DNA of 64,000 nucleotides from assembly GCF_045062745.1 (NCBI RefSeq), contig NZ_JBJGED010000018.1, positions 1 through 64,000 of the forward strand, read 5' to 3'. This document shows positions 35,733 to 42,706 of the stretch, piece by piece (within the stretch, counting starts at the first letter, position 1; each line of letters begins with the position of its first letter). Below the pieces are notes generated by a model that saw only the letters and a list, made by a program, of their open reading frames with translations, did no database searches and was not told where the DNA came from. Made by a program: the position numbers and the translations under genes. The stretch is from Paenibacillus_AA sp045062745 (GTDB taxonomy: Bacteria > Bacillota > Bacilli > Paenibacillales > NBRC-103111).

Positions 35733-35776
35733 AAAACCGCGAGGCGCAGACCTTCTGCATCTCGCGGTTTTTTTTG
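35733..35776 (+). terminator. Terminator of the glycan locus
   Basis: AAAACCGCGAG (35733-35743) and CTCGCGGTTTT (35761-35771), with inner GCAGA/TCTGC pairing and an eight-T run. It lies 10 bases after the last gene of the locus. Confidence 0.9.
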
Positions 35777-35870
35777 GTAAGGTCTAGCTAAGACCTTTAA
35801 TATGAACGGGGAGGCGTAAACGACAGACTTTTCTAGCAGAAAGCCTATAAATGTCTCCGCGTTTGTACTG

Positions 35871-36218
35871 TTGACTAGACATATCCGCACCCCACCTTTC
35901 GCAATCTTTGTTCGAGGAGAGTCGGGCCGGTTAAGGCGCCCCACGCCTACTGACCCAATTGAGAGAGCTGCATACTGGTTCTATCTCCTCCGGCAGCGGA
36001 TTATTCCGACAAACGGTGCGCCGAGTGGATTCCGGTACGGTAAGGTGAAGAACAGCGCAGTCGATTACCAGAACGCAGTGGCCCGGCTTGAAACCTTTGA
36101 ACGAAGGATGTCGAGCGTGCTGCTGGAAAAGAGAAGCACTATTTTGGTGGGAAATGTCTTGTTAATAGAGGTGGAATGCCCGGGGATACGGGGCGTAATG
36201 TCCGGGGGAACGGAATGA
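35871..36218 (+). pseudogene. Relic of a phage-type DNA adenine methylase
   Basis: The frame contains DPIERAAYWFYLLRQRI, GFRYGKVKNSAVDYQNAVAR and LETFERRMSSVLLEKRS. These match the central part of Dam-type adenine methylases: the pattern 'DP...A..YYYL.R..F', a small insertion, 'RL..F..RL..V.IENR'. The N-terminal SAM-binding FxGxG motif and the DPPY motif are both missing, and flanking sequence is unrelated, so it is a fragment. It indicates past phage or mobile-element DNA here. Confidence 0.6.
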
Positions 36219-36420
36219 GGTCCGTTTAAAAGGACTTATTGGGCTTGTACCGACTATTTTACTTCACAAGAGGATATTTGCAATATAAAAAGAATAGAAG
36301 ATATACAACATTGGGAACAGGGTCTAGATTACATTACGATGTTAGTGGAACGTTATCTTAGAGAAGGAGAGTATGCAAACATCCTCAAAGTGGTTCTGCA
36401 ATCGAAATTGGATTTGTAGA
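36199..36420 (+). pseudogene. Unrecognised ORF remnant without a start codon
   Basis: A frame open from just after a TAA near 36198 reads NEVRLKRTYWACTDYFTSQE, IEDIQHWEQGLDYITMLVER and YLREGEYANILKVVLQSKLD before TAG at 36418. It looks like real protein (amphipathic helices) but has no plausible start or ribosome binding site. I do not recognise the family. It overlaps the end of the Dam relic in a different frame. Confidence 0.35.
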
Positions 36421-36498
36421 TGGGGCTATTGATATTCTGTTTCGTACTTAAATATCTGGAATTAGTCTTTAAGCATTACTCATGTGAGGAGGTTCGTT

Positions 36499-36891
36499 AT
36501 GGAGAAAGAAAACAGAGCTAAATTGTTGGGGATCGATGGTGTCTATATCCCTGTAACAAACAGAAAGAAGTCCGAAGAATGGTATGTTGAGCACCTTGGA
36601 ATGGAACGTGGTGGAGATTATTTACTTGCCGGCAGGCAGGAAATATTTCTTCGTGAGCGGTTAGATGAGCAGGTATTATCATTTCAAACAAACCAGTGGT
36701 TTGAAAATGGTGACAGCTATGTGATGCCTTTTGTTTGTTTTCGTACATCCGATATTGATGCGTTGTACGAGCATTTACGTACGTTAGGAGTTAGTATTGG
36801 CGATTTGATTGTACATAGTTGGTTTAAAGAATTTGATTTCTGTGATCCAGACGGAAATAAAATCAAGATATGGCAAGGGTCAAAAGATTAA
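36499..36891 (+). CDS. VOC (glyoxalase/dioxygenase superfamily) protein
   Basis: 130 residues starting at ATG 36499 behind GTGAGGAGGTTCGTT. The paired beta-alpha-beta-beta-beta modules are visible: GIDGVYIPVTNRKKSEEWYV (first strand and helix), YVEHLGMERGGDY, VMPFVCFRTSDIDALYEHLR, and FDFCDPDGNKIKIWQ with the family's 'DPDGN' signature and C-terminal Trp. The function is open: members include glyoxalases, fosfomycin-resistance proteins and many of unknown role. It is flanked by relics and is apparently monocistronic. Confidence 0.8.
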   Translation: MEKENRAKLLGIDGVYIPVTNRKKSEEWYVEHLGMERGGDYLLAGRQEIFLRERLDEQVLSFQTNQWFENGDSYVMPFVCFRTSDIDALYEHLRTLGVSIGDLIVHSWFKEFDFCDPDGNKIKIWQGSKD

Positions 36892-37207
36892 CGTAACAAC
36901 AATGGCAGGAAAGGTTGCTGGCACATTAGATGATGTGTTCATCGACCATGTTACGTTTACGTCACAAGGGAAAAGCTTCACATCCGAATCTGTGAAATGG
37001 TTTAGTATTTTTTTGCTTCGAAAGTAGGTACTTGAAAAATAGGCAAATGATTAAACTCTCATCCAATCGATTCTATGAACTCTACCATATAGTATTTAAC
37101 TGACAGACCATGCTTTGTTACAACTCTCTCAAAAACTAGATGAAAATGGAATATTATCGGATACTTAAGTACGAAGTCCCGCTTTCATCTCAGCCAACAT
37201 TATAGAT
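36892..37207 (+). other. Spacer with a short ORF fragment
   Basis: ATG 36903 opens a 41-codon frame (GKVAGTLDDVFIDHVTFTSQ, then a stop at 37025-37027) that looks protein-like but has no ribosome binding site and no family I know. The remaining 180 bases up to the Crp-family gene show no further feature. Confidence 0.3.
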
Positions 37208-37909
37208 TCACTCTGTAGAGTTTCGAGGAATATTTTCTTCAAGTATTGAAACAGCAAGTTGAACAGACAGGCGTGATATCTTAACGACACCCTCCTTGGC
37301 AAGCTCGCTCATCACGCCACTGACCGCTTCGCGGCTAGCACCGATCATATTGGCAATCTCTTGATGGGAAAGCGACAGATCAATCAACGCATATCCGTCT
37401 TGAATGACGCCGAATTTGGCGCTCAGTGTGGAAAGGAGATGGAGCACGCGTTTTCTAAGACCATGAAGCGCAAGCTGTTCCAATTGATCCTCCCGCTCCT
37501 TTAACCGGTCACTGAGTGCTTTAAGAAATTTGAGCGCAAGCTGAGGCCGATTGATCATCAGCCGTTCGAACTGAGGCTCGGACATCGTGCAAAGAAGCGA
37601 CGATTCCATCGTTTCAATATAAACCTTCCTGGTTCCGAACGAGAATGAATTTAACTCACCGAATATATTTCCTCTTGTGAGAATGCCAAGCGTGAATTGT
37701 TTTCCGCTGTCGTTCAGTTTATAGAGTCTAAGCTTGCCCTCCTTGACAAAATAGAGTCCCTCGCGCGCGGACTCCGGGGTTTGGACCAATGTGTTTTTTG
37801 TGATCCAATTGAAATGATGGATGGTATCTAGCTGATCAATCTCTCTCATTTCTTCTCGTGTCATTTCTTCAAAAATACTTATTTGCGATAAATACCAAAG
37901 CTTGTTCAT
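37208..37909 (-). CDS. Crp/Fnr-family transcriptional regulator
   Basis: About 233 residues if started at ATG 37909 (AGGAGG lies 13 bases upstream; the frame also opens at ATG 37948 without a site). A cyclic-nucleotide-binding-like beta barrel (YFVKEGKLRLYKLNDSGKQF, TLGILTRGNIFGELNSF) is followed by the dimer helix and a winged helix-turn-helix: LSLSHQEIANMIGASREAVS, GVMSELAKEGVVKISR. There is no Fnr-type Cys cluster, so an Fe-S sensor is unlikely. It lies 60 bases after the epimerase-peroxiredoxin fusion, on the same strand, and is probably cotranscribed. TGTAA-N6-TTACA dyads at nearby redox genes are plausible targets. Its 3' end is duplicated at 41800. Confidence 0.9.
   Translation of the reverse strand: MNKLWYLSQISIFEEMTREEMREIDQLDTIHHFNWITKNTLVQTPESAREGLYFVKEGKLRLYKLNDSGKQFTLGILTRGNIFGELNSFSFGTRKVYIETMESSLLCTMSEPQFERLMINRPQLALKFLKALSDRLKEREDQLEQLALHGLRKRVLHLLSTLSAKFGVIQDGYALIDLSLSHQEIANMIGASREAVSGVMSELAKEGVVKISRLSVQLAVSILEENIPRNSTE
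37214..37399. repeat. Direct repeat, copy 1 (3' end of the Crp gene)
   Basis: These 186 bases recur at 41800-41985 with the same orientation, the same length and roughly 90 per cent identity by eye. The repeat covers the helix-turn-helix and C-terminus of the Crp-family gene. It is one of two repeats shared by the two halves of the redox island. Confidence 0.8.
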
Positions 37910-37952
37910 CGGATATATCGGTCCTCCTAAATAATTTTGGCAAGTCATTGGG

Positions 37953-37984
37953 CGTTCGTTGCAATAACATTATTGCAACGAACG
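37953..37984. promoter_or_regulatory. Perfect 15-base inverted repeat between fusion gene and Crp gene
   Basis: CGTTCGTTGCAATAA and TTATTGCAACGAACG flank CA. The element overlaps the stop codon of the fusion gene and ends just before the first possible Crp start. It has no T run on the genes' own strand, so it is less likely to be a plain terminator for them. It could be an operator for autoregulation or an RNA hairpin that controls read-through into the Crp gene. On the plus strand a TTTTTT run follows. Confidence 0.5.
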
Positions 37985-39496
37985 GACCTTTTTTAAGGCT
38001 TCGGACGGTTCCATCCGCGTTCTATGGTTTAAATCTGAAGCACCGGCTATGACGGTTCCTTTTTTATCGATAATATATGTGGCTGTGACAGGAAGCTCAA
38101 ATGTATGGTCACCGTTATATTGATGTAGCTCAATTCCAGATTTTTTCTGAATGGCTTGCATAAAGTCAGGCAGCTTGTATTTAAGATTGTAGTTTTCCGC
38201 AGTTTTGTTGTTCGCATCGCTAAGGACGAAGTAGCTCAGTTCATGTTTTTCTTTCATGGAAAGTGTATGATCAGGTGTTTGCGGGCTAATGGCAATCAAT
38301 TGAGCACCGACAGCTTTAATCTCATTCATGATGCGCTCATAGGCCTTCAATTGCAAATTGCAGTACGGACACCATTCACCCCGATAGAAAACGATAATGA
38401 CGGGGCCCTTGGCAAGTTCTTCAGATAATGTGACGGATTTGCCCGTAGCATCTTCCAGGGTAAAATCGGGAGCCTTATCTCCGATATTCAGTCCTTTGCC
38501 TGCACCTTGATCTCGAAGGTCCTGAAGCAATCTGGTAAATGTCGCCGCGGCATCTGGCGACATATTACGGTTTTGAGCCTGGAGTGCATCAAATTCTTTT
38601 TTTAAGCTTCTTTCCCATTTAGAAACACTGTCCTGGACCATAAGCGAAATCGATTTTTGAATTGGCGGAAATTGAAATCCTAAAGCTGCTGCTCTGGCAT
38701 TCAATATCTTCCAAGTATAAGGAAACATGGCGTAGGGGGATAAAGTTTGTTCTTCATGACGGCCTACATGAAACAGCGGGGTCGTATTCAAGCAGTTCCC
38801 TATCTCATAACAGAGTTCTTGGATGCTTAAGTAACCGCTATTCGCCGCATTGATTGGTCCGACAAAATCGGATTTGGCTCCGATAAAATTAAGAAATTCG
38901 GCCGCATCCCACGCTGTCACATAAGTAATAGGGTGCTCGACTTCCAACACGCCGATAGATTTATGTTCAGCAACATGCTTCACATAGTAATCAAAACGGC
39001 CTGTATAATCGTCGGTTCCCGATACGACCATGGCTACGCGAACCGCAACGACGGGAAATGTCGCATTCCGGAAGAAATAGGCTTCAGCCTGACGTTTTCC
39101 TTCGGCATAAGCATATTTCTCAACTTCTGAATCATAGACGTGTTGTTCCGGCGTGAAATCGTCTTCGGTGATTTCGGTATCTTTACTATTATAAACCGCC
39201 ATACTTGAGGTTAATACATACCGCTTAACGCGGTTTCCAAGCGCTTCCAGGGCAATTTTGGCATCTTGAGGATTAAAGCAGATTTGATCGTAAACGACAT
39301 CATAATAACAATTGCCGAATGCTTCCATCATGGCATCCTGATTCGTCCGGTCCACCTTTATTCGGGTCACGGCGTCGCGAAAATCATCCGGTGTCTGACC
39401 TCTTGTTGCAATGGTCACATCGTGACCATCCCCGAGTAATAAATGGACTAACCGGCGACCGAAAAACGCTGTTCCTCCTAAAACGAGTATCTTCAT
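37970..39496 (-). CDS. Fusion protein: NAD-dependent epimerase/reductase + peroxiredoxin
   Basis: A 508-residue single frame with two complete domains. Residues 1-290 form an extended SDR/epimerase: VLGGTAFFGRRLVHLLLGDG (dinucleotide loop), TSSMAVYNSKD and YAEGK (Tyr130, Lys134). Residues 295-508 form an AhpC/TSA-type peroxiredoxin with FYRGEWCPYCNLQLKAY (peroxidatic Cys376, second Cys379) and the C-terminal TYIIDKKGTVIAG. The peroxiredoxin part aligns from its N-terminal helix (SLKKEFDALQAQN) with the stand-alone protein at 43966, so only its start codon seems lost. The start is behind AAAGGAG. It may have arisen by a deletion joining two neighbouring genes. Coupled reductase-peroxidase action is conceivable but unproven. 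Confidence 0.85.
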   Translation of the reverse strand: MKILVLGGTAFFGRRLVHLLLGDGHDVTIATRGQTPDDFRDAVTRIKVDRTNQDAMMEAFGNCYYDVVYDQICFNPQDAKIALEALGNRVKRYVLTSSMAVYNSKDTEITEDDFTPEQHVYDSEVEKYAYAEGKRQAEAYFFRNATFPVVAVRVAMVVSGTDDYTGRFDYYVKHVAEHKSIGVLEVEHPITYVTAWDAAEFLNFIGAKSDFVGPINAANSGYLSIQELCYEIGNCLNTTPLFHVGRHEEQTLSPYAMFPYTWKILNARAAALGFQFPPIQKSISLMVQDSVSKWERSLKKEFDALQAQNRNMSPDAAATFTRLLQDLRDQGAGKGLNIGDKAPDFTLEDATGKSVTLSEELAKGPVIIVFYRGEWCPYCNLQLKAYERIMNEIKAVGAQLIAISPQTPDHTLSMKEKHELSYFVLSDANNKTAENYNLKYKLPDFMQAIQKKSGIELHQYNGDHTFELPVTATYIIDKKGTVIAGASDLNHRTRMEPSEALKKVRSLQ

Positions 39497-39641
39497 CCAT
39501 ATTCTCCTTTCACGTTTGTATTCTTACTTTATTAATTGAGCGAATTTACTCCTGCCATCCAGGACAAAATAAAATGGACTGATAACTCTATGGTACCTGG
39601 CGGTTTAGTTTACAGAGTAACATGCCGGTCGAATCGTTGTC

Positions 39642-39657
39642 TGTAATCTACTTTACA
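39642..39657. promoter_or_regulatory. Crp/Fnr-type dyad
   Basis: TGTAA-TCTACT-TTACA is a perfect 5-6-5 dyad of the Crp/Fnr shape. It lies 42 bases upstream of a second one (39699-39714) in the decayed peroxiredoxin leader and some 300 bases before the nitroreductase gene. Confidence 0.5.
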
Positions 39658-39698
39658 TTGTTCTTCCGCATTTCGTATTTCAAGATATGATGGAGAAC

Positions 39699-39714
39699 TG
39701 TAATCTACATTACA
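39699..39714. promoter_or_regulatory. Crp/Fnr-type dyad
   Basis: TGTAA-TCTACA-TTACA, part of the perfect inverted repeat CTGTAATCTACATTACAG. The identical site occurs in the second leader copy (43888-43903). It is a candidate site for the Crp-family regulator encoded at 37208. Confidence 0.55.
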
Positions 39715-39775
39715 GAACTCCAATTTTTCTAGAATTATAATCAAGCCATCATTCGATATTGGAGGTTTCAGAACG

Positions 39776-39875
39776 ATGAGCAACCAAAATGTAACCGAAC
39801 ACGATACGTGAAGCCTACAACAAAACGGCTTGAAGAGGTCAATGCGTGGGCGGAGCGAGCGTCTGAAGCGGATTA
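39776..39875 (+). pseudogene. Chimeric scar: peroxiredoxin start joined to an unrelated C-terminus
   Basis: ATG 39776, with GGAGG upstream, begins MSNQNVTEHDT and then stops. It is the same N-terminus as the intact peroxiredoxin at 43966. The bases right after read, in the frame starting AAG CCT, KPTTKRLEEVNAWAERASEA and then a stop, which looks like the C-terminus of another protein. The arrangement is what a large internal deletion would leave. Nothing functional is expected. Confidence 0.65.
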
Positions 39876-39957
39876 ATGAGGCAGACAAAGGCGACTGTTC
39901 TACATGTGGCGACTATGCATCTTTATTAAATATAAGTTAAGAAGGAGAGAATATATC

Positions 39958-40620
39958 GTGACAATGACCAAGGAAGAAATTTTGGAAGCTCATCGTTTTC
40001 GGCATGCAACCAAAGAATTCGATCCTAGTAAAACCATCCCCGAGGACGACTTTGAATTTATTTTGGAAACGGGCCGGCTCTCGCCCAGTTCGTTTAGCTC
40101 TGAGCCGTGGAGATTTGTTGTTGTTCAAAACGAACAGCTTCGGAACAAAATAAAAAACATTTCGTATGGAGCGGCCAGCAAACTGCCGGAGGCCAGCCAT
40201 TTCGTCATTATTCTGGTCCGGACCCCGCTGGATATGAGATATGACTCCGCCTACCTGAAGGAGCAGCAGTCCAAAGCCGTTCCGAAGGAACACCTGACAA
40301 GGCATCTTGAAATCTTTGAAGAGTTCCAGAGACATGATTTCAAGCTCCTGGATCATGAACGCTTTCTTACTGATTGGGCCATCAAGCAGACGTATATACC
40401 GCTTGCGAACATGATGACGTCTGCGGCGCAAATCGGCATAGATTCATGTCCGATCGAAGGCTTTGACATTGAGAAAATGAATCAGCTGTTGGACGAGGAA
40501 GGGCTGCTGGAGGACGGACACTTTACCATCTCGGTCATGATTGCCTTCGGTTATCGCAAAAAAGAGCCGAAACCGAAAATACGCCTTCCGTTTGATGATG
40601 TTGTGAAGTGGGTCAAATAA
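39958..40620 (+). CDS. NAD(P)H-dependent nitroreductase
   Basis: About 220 residues starting at GTG 39958 (AAGAAGGAGAGAATATATC upstream); an in-frame ATG lies two codons later. Nitroreductase-family signatures are present: FRHATKEFDPSKTIPEDDF, LSPSSFSSEPWRFVVVQNEQ (FMN phosphate contact) and the C-terminal FTISVMIAFGYRKKEPKPKI. It probably reduces nitroaromatics or quinones with FMN and NAD(P)H. It lies downstream of the decayed peroxiredoxin leader and may now use that leader's promoter and Crp-type dyads. Confidence 0.88.
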   Translation: MTMTKEEILEAHRFRHATKEFDPSKTIPEDDFEFILETGRLSPSSFSSEPWRFVVVQNEQLRNKIKNISYGAASKLPEASHFVIILVRTPLDMRYDSAYLKEQQSKAVPKEHLTRHLEIFEEFQRHDFKLLDHERFLTDWAIKQTYIPLANMMTSAAQIGIDSCPIEGFDIEKMNQLLDEEGLLEDGHFTISVMIAFGYRKKEPKPKIRLPFDDVVKWVK

Positions 40621-40723
40621 ATTTTTGTACCATCTGTCGTCGTAAGACGCCGAGCTTTGGCGGGACTAATAGTCTGCGGACCGACGTGCTGTGCAGGCGA
40701 AGACTATACATGGAGGTGTCCAA

Positions 40724-41641
40724 ATGAAAGCGATTGTGGTGACAGATAAGGCCGCAGGAACGGCCGGGATGACGCTGGCGGAGCGGCCGGAACCGAAGGC
40801 GGCGGCGAACGATGTCGTCGTTCAGGTTCATGCGTCGGGATTCACCCCAGGCGAGCTGACGTGGCCTGGAACCTGGACCGATCGCCTCGGCCGCGACCGC
40901 ACACCGTCGATCCCCGGCCACGAGGTGGCTGGAGTGGTCAGCGCCCTCGGCTATGGCACGAGGGGGCTGTCGGTAGGACAGCGGGTGTTCGGGCTCGCGG
41001 ACTGGACGCGCGACGGCACCCTCGCGGAGTACGTGGCCGTCGAGGCACGCAACCTCGCGCCGCTGCCGGGCGATATCGACTTCACGGTGGGAGCGAGCCT
41101 ACCGATCTCGGGTCTGACCGCGTGGCAGGGACTATTCGTGCACGGCCGCTTCCAGGCGGGGCAGAGCGTCCTCGTGCACGGCTCGGCCGGTGGAGTCGGC
41201 TCGATGGTGACGCAGCTCGCCCGCGAGGCGGGAGCCTACGTCATCGGCACCGGACGTGCCGCCGATCGTCAGACGGCGCTCGGCTTCGGCGCCCAGGAGT
41301 TCGTCGACCTCGACAACGACTTGCTGGAAGACGTCGGCGGCGTTGATCTGGTTTTCGACGTGATCGGTGGCGACATCGGGCAGAGGTCCGTGGGTCTGGT
41401 TCGCGCCGGTGGAATGCTGGTCACCATCGCCGGCCCGCCCGAGGCACAGCCGGCCGAGGGCTTGGCGGTTGATTTCGTCGTCGAGGCCGATCGCGCGCAA
41501 CTGGGTGAGATCGTCCAGCGGATCCGGGATGGTCGGCTGCGGACGAACATCGGCAACTTGGCGGCCCTCGACGATGCTGTCGCGGCCTTCAACCCTAATG
41601 AGCGGATCAAGGGAAAGACGATCATCTGCGTTCGTCCGTAA
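40724..41641 (+). CDS. Zinc-free quinone-oxidoreductase-like MDR protein, probably acquired
   Basis: About 305 residues; ATG 40724 has TGGAGGTGTCCAA upstream. It is a medium-chain dehydrogenase/reductase: GHEVAGVVSALGYG, the nucleotide loop VLVHGSAGGVGSMVTQLARE, VIGTGRAADRQTALGFGAQE, and the C-terminal ERIKGKTIICVRP. No structural zinc Cys cluster is present, so it belongs to the QOR-like branch using NADPH. Base use differs sharply from its neighbours: codons are strongly G/C-ended (cgc ctc ggc cgc gac cgc), and a GC-rich hairpin without T run follows. Both point to recent transfer from a high-GC, perhaps actinobacterial, donor. Confidence 0.88.
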   Translation: MKAIVVTDKAAGTAGMTLAERPEPKAAANDVVVQVHASGFTPGELTWPGTWTDRLGRDRTPSIPGHEVAGVVSALGYGTRGLSVGQRVFGLADWTRDGTLAEYVAVEARNLAPLPGDIDFTVGASLPISGLTAWQGLFVHGRFQAGQSVLVHGSAGGVGSMVTQLAREAGAYVIGTGRAADRQTALGFGAQEFVDLDNDLLEDVGGVDLVFDVIGGDIGQRSVGLVRAGGMLVTIAGPPEAQPAEGLAVDFVVEADRAQLGEIVQRIRDGRLRTNIGNLAALDDAVAAFNPNERIKGKTIICVRP

Positions 41642-41656
41642 GGGCGCCGGGACAGT

Positions 41657-41697
41657 GACCGGGCCTCGTGGATCATCGTCAGCCGCGAGGCCCGGTC
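41657..41697 (+). terminator. GC-rich hairpin terminator without T run
   Basis: GACCGGGCCTCG (41657-41668) and CGAGGCCCGGTC (41686-41697) are perfect 12-base arms. They follow the GC-rich oxidoreductase gene and are typical of high-GC Gram-positive terminators. Confidence 0.7.
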
Positions 41698-41754
41698 ATT
41701 TCCGGCTTCGGACATGGGAACTAAATGGCAATTTACGACATATGTCCTTAAAGT

Positions 41755-41794
41755 ACATGCAAAGACCACCGGAAATCCGGTGGTCTTTGCATGT
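41755..41794. terminator. Long perfect inverted repeat, probable terminator
   Basis: Two 19-base perfect arms (41755-41773 and 41776-41794) share the core GCAAAGACCACCGG and enclose AA. The repeat lies just after the stop of the truncated Crp gene on the minus strand and downstream of the plus-strand oxidoreductase. No T run is present. It is unusually long and perfect for a simple terminator. Confidence 0.55.
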
Positions 41795-42140
41795 CAATGT
41801 GTAGAGTTTCGAGGAATATTTTCTTCAAGTATTGTAAGAGCAAGTTGAACAGACATGCGTGATGTCTTAACGACGCCCTCCTTGGCAAGCTTGCTCATCA
41901 CGCCACTGACCGCTTCCTGGCTAGCACCGAGCATACTGGCAATCTCTTGATGCGAAAGAGGCAGAACGATCAGCGCATATCCGTCATGAAAAATATTCAA
42001 GAGATGCTGCAGCACAGGAGGATCCATCCCCGCGATGCGGGACAGATCGATGAAGATCGTTTCGATATTGGCCGCCCGACATGGGTAAAGACGACAATCT
42101 TGCCGCCGTTGATGTAAAAATGAGGAAACACATTTGTATG
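41794..42140 (-). pseudogene. Truncated Crp-family regulator (second copy)
   Basis: The C-terminal part reads DGYALIVLPLSHQEIASMLG, ASQEAVSGVMSKLAKEGVVK, and ends LTILEENIPRNSTH, nearly the same as the intact regulator at 37208. The upstream residues (ANIETIFIDLSRIAGMDPP) are unrelated to a Crp sensor barrel. The whole effector domain is missing, so the copy cannot be a normal regulator. A free helix-turn-helix could still bind DNA if translated, but no convincing start is seen. Confidence 0.75.
41800..41985. repeat. Direct repeat, copy 2 (3' end of the Crp gene)
   Basis: Second copy of the 186-base element at 37214-37399, 4586 bases away in the same orientation. Confidence 0.8.
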
Positions 42141-42163
42141 ATAGATATCCAACAATAGTAATA

Positions 42164-42508
42164 CTAAATAGACTCCCGGATGCTCTTAGGAAGGCTTTTA
42201 ACAACCAAATCGTAAGAGTGGTCAATCATTGCAAAGATATCCGATTCTGGCAAAGAACTCTCGAGAATAATCGTATTCCAGTGCTGTTTGTTCATATGAT
42301 ACCCCGGTCGAACGTCCTCATGCTGCTCTCTCAAGTTTTCCGCAATCACCGGGTCGCATTTTAGGTTCAAGTACCCTTTTTCCTCATAAAAAAGAGCGAA
42401 TATTTTACCTGCAATTTTTATCGCGAACGGATCTTGATCGGGTCCCAAGGGATAATCCTTAATCGCTCCTTTTTTGTTTAGACAGTATTCGATGAAATAA
42501 TTTTTCAA
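42164..42508 (-). CDS. MmcQ/YjbR-family protein
   Basis: A 114-residue protein starting at TTG 42508 behind GAAGGAGATGAGCCGG. The family pattern is plain: an N-terminal helix (FIEYCLNKKGAIKDYPLGPD), FAIKIAGKIFALFYEE, LNLKCDPVIAENLREQH, VRPGYHMNKQHWNTIILESS, then a C-terminal helix with the 'I.hSYdLV.ksLpk' motif. The CyaY-like fold has suspected DNA-binding ability, but the cellular role is unknown. It lies between the truncated Crp copy and a nitroreductase, all on the minus strand. Confidence 0.85.
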   Translation of the reverse strand: MKNYFIEYCLNKKGAIKDYPLGPDQDPFAIKIAGKIFALFYEEKGYLNLKCDPVIAENLREQHEDVRPGYHMNKQHWNTIILESSLPESDIFAMIDHSYDLVVKSLPKSIRESI

Positions 42509-42673
42509 ACCGGCTCATCTCCTTCATAAATGAAATCGTATAGTCTACGCTGAATATTTCTCGAAACTCTCTACGATTCGGGTTCAACTAGGGAAAAGGG
42601 AAAATTTAAACACATATGGACGAATTGACGTTCATGATTTACATAAAATGGGATATCCATGTTGTTAAACAAA

Positions 42674-42700
42674 GAGACTGTCATTGAGACAGCCTCAAGG
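42674..42700 (-). terminator. Terminator of the minus-strand nitroreductase
   Basis: On the minus strand GAGGCTGTC and GACAGTCTC (with one G-U pair) enclose TCAAT and are followed by TTTGTTT. It lies 11 bases after the nitroreductase stop. Confidence 0.65.
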
Positions 42701-42706
42701 TTAAGT

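Larger units (their letters stand above)
39618..39801. repeat. Direct repeat, copy 1 (peroxiredoxin leader)
   Basis: These 184 bases match 43807-43991 at roughly 90 per cent identity by eye. In copy 2 the sequence is the leader and first codons of the peroxiredoxin gene. Copy 1 carries the same leader and the start MSNQNVTE, then diverges and stops. Confidence 0.85.

Noticed and set aside
40861..41346. 161-codon Arg/Gly/Pro-rich ORF in another frame of the GC-rich oxidoreductase
   Set aside because: It is an artefact of high GC at third codon positions; the MDR frame carries all family motifs.
42060..42140. Possible alpha/beta hydrolase fragment upstream of the truncated Crp copy
   Set aside because: Only a faint likeness of a few residues; not enough to name a source for this segment.
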